DNA of 64,000 nucleotides from Acetivibrio clariflavus DSM 19732 (lineage in GTDB: Bacteria > Bacillota > Clostridia > Acetivibrionales > Acetivibrionaceae): the NCBI RefSeq assembly GCF_000237085.1, contig NC_016627.1:4092118-4156117 (forward strand). Reading direction: 5' to 3'. This document shows, in pieces, positions 57,363-64,000 of this stretch (its first letter is position 1; every line of letters starts with the position of its first letter). The translations under genes and the position numbers were made by a program. The notes below the pieces were generated by a model that worked only from the letters and a program-made list of their open reading frames with translations, had not been told where the DNA came from and made no database searches.

Positions 57363-59068
57363 GAAACCACTGAAAAAGTAGGGTTTTTTAAGCCACTTTT
57401 ACAGTTTTATACAGCCGAAAACATTTAATTCTAATTTTCAAAAGCAAAAAATAATGATTATTTTTACTTAAAGAGGATACCAGTTGGGCTATCCTCTTTA
57501 AATTTACTGCCAATGCTGTTAATTTTGATTGCATTGACATGCTTCTTAAGCCGTACCCTCGGGCACGGCTTAATCCATGAAATCTCTTCATCTCTCCATT
57601 TTTCCACTCTTGACTTGCTCGTTCTTTATATTTTTCTATAAATTCCTTCGTTTTTGCTCTTTGGCTGTATTCATAATATTCAGGTATATTTACACTTATT
57701 TCTAGAGTATTTGATTTCCCTATTTTGAAGCATTGATCTTTCTTTGGACATTTTTGACATCCTTCTACATCAAACTTATATTTCCATGATTCTCGACCGT
57801 CTCTTTTTCTTATCTTTCTCTGCTTCTCTACGGTATAATTCCCATAATCACAAAACCATTGGTCCGAATCCTTATTATACGCATATTTACTCTCATCTAT
57901 TTTGTATACCATTTCACTAATCGGTATGTACGCTTCAGCACCGTTTTCTTTTATTACATCTAAAATTGGCTTCCTGAAATATGCTTTATCCCCATATACC
58001 TCTTTTATTTCTATTCCGCTATCCTTTGTCAAATCAATTAATTCTTCAAATCCTGTACCGTCAACGTATGCACCGTTATATACCCTTACTGCCGTTATTA
58101 TCCTTTCTTTTGTCGTCATTGCATACTCTGTTTTATATCCAAAAAAACTTTCTGTTTTCGATTTATATCCTACTCTTGCATCCTGGTCTACTAATGACCT
58201 TATACTCTTTTGTTCTATAAATTTTGGGTCTTCTAATATCTCACGGGCTTTTTCTATAACTTTGTATGTTTTCGTATGTTTTTCCCCTTCAATTTTTTCT
58301 TCAACCTGCGCAATGACTTCTTCCACATAAGCCTTCATTGTCGCTTTTGCTTCTCTATGATCTGCTATTTCCTTATAGTTTGGAATATTTGTATTGATTT
58401 CTTCCGGTATCTCTCCTGCCTCTTTTTCTAAATTTTTAAATATCTTTTTGGCAATATGTTTTAATATCCTCTCGGGTACTTTTTTTACAGTATTGGCATG
58501 AGTGTGTGTACAATCAATACTAATTCCACCAGACTTAATTATATTTTTTTCTACACACTGTTTTACTACTTCCGTTATTATTTCATCCATTGTAACTTCC
58601 TGTAGCCTGTGAACTCTGAATTTTGCCAGTAAACTCGGATGGGGAAGTTCTTCTTCAGGATTAATTCCAAGAAACCATAAGTAAGCCAGATTTAATGAAG
58701 CTTCCTCGATTACACGTTCATCGGATAAGTTGTACAAATATTGAAGAATTAAAAGCCTTAACATAAGTTCAGGTTCTTTTGCAGGTCTGCCATAATATTT
58801 ACAATAGGACTTTTCGAGTAGTTTATTAATAAAACTAAAATCAATTGCATTATTTATTAATTTAAGTATATGATTTTCTGGAATTTTATTGTATAATATT
58901 GAATAGATGCTTAATTGATTATTTTTATCTTTTAGCATTTAAAAAACCTCCTTTGTGGTGTTGGTTTTGCGTGATTCCATTATACCATTGAAGGAGGTTT
59001 TTTACTATATATTTGTTGAAATATATTGAATGTTTTACATTTTTTATTTGGTGTTTTTCAGTGGTTTC
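57363..59068 (-). mobile_element. IS1182-family element, copy 3 (1706 bp)
   Basis: Same 15-bp ends and 9-bp flanks GAACCGTCC (57354-57362, 59069-59077) as copies 1 and 2; complete. Confidence 0.92.
57388..58938 (-). CDS. IS1182-family transposase, copy 3
   Basis: 516 residues, differing from copy 1 in about one residue (QLVSSLSK for QLVFSLSK near the end). DUF772-type domain, DDE core and CQKCPKKDQCF cluster intact. Same masking inverted repeat upstream (58941-59003). Confidence 0.93.
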   Translation of the reverse strand: MLKDKNNQLSIYSILYNKIPENHILKLINNAIDFSFINKLLEKSYCKYYGRPAKEPELMLRLLILQYLYNLSDERVIEEASLNLAYLWFLGINPEEELPHPSLLAKFRVHRLQEVTMDEIITEVVKQCVEKNIIKSGGISIDCTHTHANTVKKVPERILKHIAKKIFKNLEKEAGEIPEEINTNIPNYKEIADHREAKATMKAYVEEVIAQVEEKIEGEKHTKTYKVIEKAREILEDPKFIEQKSIRSLVDQDARVGYKSKTESFFGYKTEYAMTTKERIITAVRVYNGAYVDGTGFEELIDLTKDSGIEIKEVYGDKAYFRKPILDVIKENGAEAYIPISEMVYKIDESKYAYNKDSDQWFCDYGNYTVEKQRKIRKRDGRESWKYKFDVEGCQKCPKKDQCFKIGKSNTLEISVNIPEYYEYSQRAKTKEFIEKYKERASQEWKNGEMKRFHGLSRARGYGLRSMSMQSKLTALAVNLKRIAQLVSSLSKNNHYFLLLKIRIKCFRLYKTVKVA

Positions 59069-59170
59069 GAACCGTCCCCTGTTTTAACTGTTTTACTGTT
59101 TTATGTTGAAATAGGGTTTGCTTTTTAATATAATGATTATGTTATATTTTTATATTCTGGAGGGTTTGAA

Positions 59171-59359
59171 ATGGCTTGTAACAATACTATCAATTGCACT
59201 TGTACATATACCTCATGTTCTCGTCATGGCAAATGTTGTGAATGCGTTGCATATCACCGCAGAAGTGGAGAAGTTCCGGGATGCTTCTTTTCCAAGTCCG
59301 GCGAAAAGACTTATGACAGATCAATTGACAATCTCTACAAAGATTATAAAAATAAATAG
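59171..59359 (+). CDS. DUF6485 family Cys-rich protein
   Basis: 62 residues with Cys-rich N-terminus (NCTCTYTSCSRHGKCCECV) and GCFFSKSGEKTYDRS, the pattern of DUF6485 proteins widespread in anaerobic Firmicutes. Probably binds zinc or an iron-sulfur cluster. CTGGAGGGTTTGAA precedes ATG. Role unknown. Confidence 0.8.
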   Translation: MACNNTINCTCTYTSCSRHGKCCECVAYHRRSGEVPGCFFSKSGEKTYDRSIDNLYKDYKNK

Positions 59360-59467
59360 TTAAATATAATTATCAACAACTCAATCCCAATAGAAATGCT
59401 GTACAATTTCTTACAGCATTTAATTGAAGCTCTTATTTTTTACCGAATTAGCTAAACTTAGAAACTT

Positions 59468-59513
59468 TAAAGGCCTAGGTATCACGAACTTCATGTTCCC
59501 AGGTCTTTATGTT
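59468..59513. terminator. Hairpin between DUF6485 and the helical-repeat gene
   Basis: AAAGGCCT...AGGTCTTT outer and GAAC/GTTC inner pairs form an interrupted stem between the two convergent genes, so it may serve both. Confidence 0.55.
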
Positions 59514-59574
59514 TTATCTTACATATTTTAAAGTTGCCTAAAATGCAAACCTAAACCAAATTAAAAATTTTTAA

Positions 59575-61098
59575 TTAGAGCCACTTATTTTTTAGCAAAT
59601 TTTTCATTTTCTCCTTGGTATCAGCATTAACTTCTATCTTTTCTATTTCCTTCAGTAATGAAAACAAATCGGGCGATATATTCTGCAGATTCTGATTTAG
59701 CTTTTTGCACCATTCTTCCAAAACTCTACATGCACCGTTTCGTTCTCTGACCACAGGTGATTTAAGTGCAGTCTTTACCAATTTTTCACCCAGTTGAGGA
59801 TAATTTTTTAATTCCTGAAGTACAAAATCAAGGCAATTATGTTCTTGTGAAAAATTCTTTGCAAAAAGAAAATCTCCCATCCCTGTCGCCATATCGTCAA
59901 GCGGCAAGATATTTTCATATATTTTTGTCAATTCCTTAGCATATCTAGGATTCTTATAAACCAGATAAAGATAACCAAAATGTTTAACCGGTTCTTTCTT
60001 AACCGCATTAAAAATCAGTTCCGATACATTCATATTCAGTTTCCTGGCTATATCGGTTGCATAGCGGAAATTGCTATCATCCGGATTTTTTAGAATCTCT
60101 AAAATCATATTTTGCCACGAATCTCTACATACAATGCCATCACACATCTTTATCAGTTCATCTCTGTTAGCTAATTGCGCATCTTCCAGCCACTGCTTTA
60201 AATTTAGAATACGCCAAAATTGTATTATTGTTAACGTGCGTTCAGATGCAATGGACAAATAGCGCTGTAATGCTTCTTCAGCATGTTCATAAACACTTAT
60301 TCCGTCAGCCGGACCCTCATCTAACAGAGCATCAATAATAATACTGATACCTTCAAAAAGTTCATCATCTATGGAATTACCACGCAGTGCACCTATCAAA
60401 TCACCTTTATTGGCACACTCCAGTCCAAGATAAGCGTCCACAATTGCATTGGCACAACCCTTGCGTAAAATCCATTCGCGAATCTCATCAGTCGCAGGTT
60501 CTAAACGCATAACCGTATGAATTTTTCCCCATCCGTCAACTTTTTGTGCAATCCTGAACAAAATATCGTTACCATTTTGGTAGTTTAAAACCGCTACAAC
60601 TACATAAAGTGTGAATTCTTCGTATAATGCAAGTTTAAGAAGCTTGTCAACGGTATCCTGTTCATTGCTCAAATCAAGCAAACCCAGTAATCCAATACCT
60701 AATTTGACCAATTCCTCATCACTAGTATTAAAAGCCAGTTGACAAGCATATTCAAACATATTCGCAATATTGATATCTTTAGAGCTTTCTCGAATAGATT
60801 CAAGAACAGAATCGATAATTGACAAAGTACCGTAGTTTTGTAGAAGTTCTGATATTTTACCTTGAGACTTGCTGCTGTTCTTTTTCCATTCATCTTTTAA
60901 GAGTTTAACTATCTTCTTTACGACTTTATCCGGATTTTTTAAATTCATGTGAAATATTTCTATTCCATCCTTTGCACCGGGCATAAAGCTTAACTTATTT
61001 GGGGGAGTTTCATTAAAGGGAAGCCAAAAATTATGTGGAAGCTTCCCCTCCGAATTAATACTCTCACAAATTACGCTGTATATACTTTGCTCACTCAT
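59575..61098 (-). CDS. Helical-repeat protein, unknown function
   Basis: 507 residues, almost entirely amphipathic helices of HEAT-like type (for example DEELVKLGIGLLGLLDLS and ALLDEGPADGISVYEHAEEA). No enzyme motif, no signal peptide. Similar proteins are sometimes labelled limonene hydroxylase in databases; the sequence gives no support for that. GGGGGTGTTTC precedes ATG. Confidence 0.6.
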   Translation of the reverse strand: MSEQSIYSVICESINSEGKLPHNFWLPFNETPPNKLSFMPGAKDGIEIFHMNLKNPDKVVKKIVKLLKDEWKKNSSKSQGKISELLQNYGTLSIIDSVLESIRESSKDINIANMFEYACQLAFNTSDEELVKLGIGLLGLLDLSNEQDTVDKLLKLALYEEFTLYVVVAVLNYQNGNDILFRIAQKVDGWGKIHTVMRLEPATDEIREWILRKGCANAIVDAYLGLECANKGDLIGALRGNSIDDELFEGISIIIDALLDEGPADGISVYEHAEEALQRYLSIASERTLTIIQFWRILNLKQWLEDAQLANRDELIKMCDGIVCRDSWQNMILEILKNPDDSNFRYATDIARKLNMNVSELIFNAVKKEPVKHFGYLYLVYKNPRYAKELTKIYENILPLDDMATGMGDFLFAKNFSQEHNCLDFVLQELKNYPQLGEKLVKTALKSPVVRERNGACRVLEEWCKKLNQNLQNISPDLFSLLKEIEKIEVNADTKEKMKNLLKNKWL

Positions 61099-61149
61099 TT
61101 AAGAAACACCCCCATAAAAATCGCTTTATCTCTCCATTTACAATGCTTA

Positions 61150-61563
61150 TCATAACACCATAACCAAAGTACCTGCCGTAATTAAGATACATCCTAATAA
61201 AGACTTTACGGTAAATTTTTCATGCAAAAAAATAAATGCAAAAATCAGTGTTATAACTACACTCATTTTATCAATCGGCACAACCTTCGACGCCTCTCCT
61301 GTCTGTAAAGCTCTGTAATAACACAGCCACGACGCACCGGTTGCAAGTCCGGATAAAATAAGGAATATCCAACTCCTTTTGCTGATTTCAGGCAAACCGC
61401 TCTGCGCACGGGTCAGAAATACCATTACCCATGCCATAACTACTACAACAACCGTCCTTATTGCAGTTGCAAGATGTGAGTTTACACCCTCTATGCCTAT
61501 CTTAGCCAATATAGTGGTAAGCGCTGCAAAAATTGCAGACAGTATTGCAAATAATATCCACAT
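61150..61563 (-). CDS. Half-size EamA transporter
   Basis: 137 residues with one EamA domain (five hydrophobic segments), including GIEGVNSHLATAIRT and WLCYYRALQTGEASKVVPIDK. Single-domain members work as dimers in metabolite transport. AGAGGTAATG precedes ATG. Confidence 0.85.
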   Translation of the reverse strand: MWILFAILSAIFAALTTILAKIGIEGVNSHLATAIRTVVVVVMAWVMVFLTRAQSGLPEISKRSWIFLILSGLATGASWLCYYRALQTGEASKVVPIDKMSVVITLIFAFIFLHEKFTVKSLLGCILITAGTLVMVL

Positions 61564-61743
61564 ATAACATTACCTCTACTTTTTTATATATTTTTCAAAG
61601 CTATTATTTATCTATAATATACCAATTGGTTCTAACTATCAACCCGATACGCAATAGAAGGTGTTAATGTTAAACTGTATTGTACATATTGTTATATATC
61701 GTCTCAAATTTATTTTAATTTTGCATATCAATCTGTTTTTTCT

Positions 61744-61770
61744 TAGAACAAAGAACCACCCCCTGTTCTA
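61744..61770. repeat. Short palindromic element, IS1182 target type (unoccupied variant)
   Basis: TAGAACA and TGTTCTA ends with AAGAACCACCCCC between; differs from the occupied sites by AC for GT in the core. Its right end supplies the TAG stop of the gene at 61768-62757. Confidence 0.7.
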
Positions 61771-62757
61771 TTTCAAGTTATCTATTTCATCGGAAAAGGC
61801 ATCCCTATATTGTTCAAACAGGCCGGTATCAAAATTATAGCTTGTATCCTTTGCTGTCGGTTTCTTCTCCTTAACTTGAGCATATAATCTATCAATTTCA
61901 GGAGAAAGTTTGCTCCATACCTGCTTTATTTTTGTAAATTTTTCACCCTCCAAACTATTTATGAAAGTGTCATATTCTGCTTTTTTGACCATTGCATCGG
62001 CCAATCGTTCCAATGTAAAGTCAATATCCATTGTACTTCCTGTACTGCTCTTTCCGGTTGTTACGTAAAAACTTATATCACAAAAACCGTCGTTCCATAT
62101 ATCAGTAGTAATAAAATTTCTTATTTCTCTTAATTTATCCTCAGGGGTGTCACTGCTGCTAAAGCCATTTCTCATTTCTTCTATAGCATTGGATAAACCG
62201 CCTAATACTGCATTCTGAAATTCTTCATTGGCATCTATCTTCCAACTGTTCTCATTTTTAGATAATTTAATATCAATAGTCGATACTCTAATTTTATTGT
62301 CCTCTCTTTTTATTAAATCTAAAAAAATTTGCTGTGCTTGTTTATTCATCTCCTCTTCACTCTTTGCATTTTCTCCTGCAAATGCGTTTTCAAAAGCAAG
62401 TGATAATGCCTTTTGGAAATATTCACCCATAATTGCAGCCATATCTATATTGGTAATTTCAGTTTTTACAGTGGCAATATTCCCTTCTTGAGCAGAAGAT
62501 AATACTTTGAAGTTCAATTTGTTAACTAAGAGTTTTAAATTCTCTTCATCTTTTATCAAATCACTATCTTCTGAATCTTTATTAAATATTTCATCAGAAG
62601 CTAAATATTTTTGAGCTGTCTTTTTATCAAAATTTTTAATAGCATTTAAAGCATTGGTAACCGCTTGTTCCGGTGTTTCACTACTGAGCCTGCAGGCTGT
62701 AAGCATAAAACACAAAAGAAACATAAATGAAACAAATATACAAATTTTTTTATTCAT
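61768..62757 (-). CDS. Lipoprotein, DUF5105-like
   Basis: 329 residues; signal and lipobox FMLTAC (Cys at 21). The mature part opens ETPEQAVTNALNAIKNFDKK and KYLAS, as in DUF4878/DUF5105-type lipoproteins with a cystatin/NTF2-like fold. Probably anchored outside the membrane; role unknown. Confidence 0.75.
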   Translation of the reverse strand: MNKKICIFVSFMFLLCFMLTACRLSSETPEQAVTNALNAIKNFDKKTAQKYLASDEIFNKDSEDSDLIKDEENLKLLVNKLNFKVLSSAQEGNIATVKTEITNIDMAAIMGEYFQKALSLAFENAFAGENAKSEEEMNKQAQQIFLDLIKREDNKIRVSTIDIKLSKNENSWKIDANEEFQNAVLGGLSNAIEEMRNGFSSSDTPEDKLREIRNFITTDIWNDGFCDISFYVTTGKSSTGSTMDIDFTLERLADAMVKKAEYDTFINSLEGEKFTKIKQVWSKLSPEIDRLYAQVKEKKPTAKDTSYNFDTGLFEQYRDAFSDEIDNLK

Positions 62758-63181
62758 TCAACTCATACCCCTTTCTTCAATTCTTATTTTAGAATACCCA
62801 AAATGCAAAAGAGGTATGAACTGTTCTTTCATTAGCTGCTTCCAATTATTAGACAGTATATTTTACACGCTTATAATTACCATAACCATGAAGAAAAGAT
62901 TAAAATAGCTGATATAAATCAAGCTTGAATTGAAATATTGTTAAATTTTCTCTATAATAAATATGTCTAAAATTGTACCTATACATATCATTTGAAACAG
63001 AATTTATAAGTATTCTGTTAACTAATATGTTTTTTATTTATGCTTCCTGTATCAGATTTTTAATTTATTATCAGTTAAAAATTAATCATAAAATATAATA
63101 AAAGGCTCCGAGAGTATCGGATAAGCTTCTTTCAATATAGAAAATATTATGCAAAATTCTAATGAAGGTGATAAATCCAAA
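62758..63181. other. Intergenic region before GT8
   Basis: Holds the sigma-A promoter at 62930-62958 and a leader of about 215 nt without recognised structure. Confidence 0.5.
62930..62958 (+). promoter_or_regulatory. Sigma-A promoter for the GT8 gene
   Basis: TTGAAA at 62930-62935 and TATAAT at 62953-62958 with a 17-nt spacer. Confidence 0.65.
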
Positions 63182-63988
63182 ATGAATCTGCTGGTAACTT
63201 TGGATTCAAAATACATACAACCGCTAAAAGTGATGCTTTTTTCGCTATTTACAAATAATCCGGCTGAAAATTTCCATATCTATCTTATGCATTCGAGCAT
63301 CAAAGACAATGAAATTGCTGATATTGAACGTTTTGTAAATAGTTATAATCAAAAACTGTCTGTAATAAAAATAGCTGACAGTTATTTTCAAAATGCACCT
63401 GTAATATTACATTATACAAAAGAAATGTATTATAGGTTATTGGCTTATAAATTCTTGCCCAAAAATATGGATCGAATTCTCTACTTGGATCCTGATATTT
63501 TAGTGATTAATCCTATTCGTGAACTATACGAAACTGAACTTGATGGGTACCTTTATGCAGCAGCTTTTCACAATATATTGGCAGTAAAAAAAATTAACCG
63601 AATCCGCTTATATCCATACAAAATCGATGCCTATTTCAATTCAGGCGTATTACTTATGAATCTGGAACTGCAAAGAAAACTTGTAGATGAAGAAGTCATC
63701 TATTCTTTTGTTGAAAAAAATCGTGCAAAGCTTATACTGCCTGATCAGGATATTCTCAACACACTTTATTCCAAACAAATAAAATGCTTGGATGAGAAGC
63801 TATATAATTATGACACCAGATATTATAATTACTATAAGATTATAACAAATAACGCATGTGATATGGACTATGTCATGACGAACACAGTAATTCTCCACTT
63901 TTGCGGCAAAAAAAAGCCCTGGCAAAAAGGTTACAGCGGAAAGTTTTACTCTTTGTACAAACATTACGAAAAGAAAGCAATATCATAG
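63182..63988 (+). CDS. Family 8 glycosyltransferase
   Basis: 268 residues from ATG 63182 (GAAGGTGAT upstream; the earlier ATG at 63149 lacks a site). GT8 features: NLLVTLDSKYIQPLKVMLFS start, the DxD motif LYLDPDILVIN (about 93-103), FNSGVLLMNL, and HFCGKKKPW near the end. Transfers sugar from UDP-sugar to a surface glycan. The gene is complete within the window. Confidence 0.9.
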   Translation: MNLLVTLDSKYIQPLKVMLFSLFTNNPAENFHIYLMHSSIKDNEIADIERFVNSYNQKLSVIKIADSYFQNAPVILHYTKEMYYRLLAYKFLPKNMDRILYLDPDILVINPIRELYETELDGYLYAAAFHNILAVKKINRIRLYPYKIDAYFNSGVLLMNLELQRKLVDEEVIYSFVEKNRAKLILPDQDILNTLYSKQIKCLDEKLYNYDTRYYNYYKIITNNACDMDYVMTNTVILHFCGKKKPWQKGYSGKFYSLYKHYEKKAIS

Positions 63989-64000
63989 CAAAATTATCTA

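Overview
The window reads as low-GC chromosomal DNA from an anaerobic, spore-former-type Clostridium relative (class Clostridia). The basis is AT-rich codon use, strong AGGAGG ribosome binding sites with ATG, TTG and GTG starts, SLH-domain surface anchoring, many methyl-accepting chemotaxis genes, and IS1182, IS30 and IS110 elements. Species cannot be fixed from sequence alone. No tRNA, rRNA or CRISPR array was seen.

Positions 1-12031 (all minus strand) hold the most unusual region: a surface-displayed polymorphic toxin locus. Transcription order is a secreted prenyltransferase-fold/VWA/SLH protein (12031 to 7448, interrupted by one in-frame TAA), a transglutaminase-fold protein running through an apparent frameshift into a long toxin with a PD-(D/E)xK-like C-terminal tip (7461 to 3410), and a zinc-ribbon candidate immunity protein. 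Behind it lies a row of promoterless spare tips, each followed by its own candidate immunity gene: a second nuclease-like tip with a pentapeptide-repeat protein, and a YwqJ-like deaminase tip with a SUKH-3 protein. The spare tips are joined to blocks homologous to the main toxin (556 bp and about 44 bp), which is the arrangement expected for tip replacement by recombination. The same stem-loop terminator closes three immunity cassettes, one of them 10 kb away (12861-13505), where it abuts a mgtE pseudogene. Several genes here carry stops or frameshifts, so the locus is either decaying, phase-variable or affected by consensus errors.

Positions 13.5-26.6 kb carry small and membrane proteins, a DUF4139 protein, the magnesium transporter gene mgtE with a short upstream open reading frame and mutually exclusive RNA pairings that look like a translational attenuator, a lipoprotein, a chemotaxis receptor, a hydrolase, an AraC/GyrI-like regulator and a methyltransferase. 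Positions 27.0-32.9 kb are a plus-strand operon of a TetR regulator, a DUF308 membrane protein, an MMPL transporter and a secreted heptad-repeat (YhgE/Pip-like) protein. Positions 33-41.5 kb are mostly minus-strand single genes: dcd, SdpI-like, C39-like peptidase, flavin/PLP oxidase-fold protein, a broken serine hydrolase, HAD phosphatase, hydrolase, UGT-type glycosyltransferase and a GIY-YIG protein.

Positions 41.8-59.1 kb are a mobile-element cluster. Three 1706-bp IS1182-family copies sit in the same 9-bp duplicated sequence inside a short palindrome; two unoccupied or near-unoccupied copies of the palindrome are visible at 19767-19793 and 61744-61770. One copy is itself split by an IS30-family element. 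An IS110-family element at about 53.2-54.8 kb has a structured 5' non-coding end, the place where bridge RNAs are known. Between them lie a truncated yjdF, a flavodoxin-fold reductase, a second chemotaxis receptor, an orphan BlaR1/M56 protein, a nucleotidyltransferase-fold protein and a GNAT acetyltransferase. The right end (59.1-64 kb) carries a DUF6485 protein, a helical-repeat protein, a half-size EamA transporter, a lipoprotein and a GT8 glycosyltransferase with a clear sigma-A promoter.
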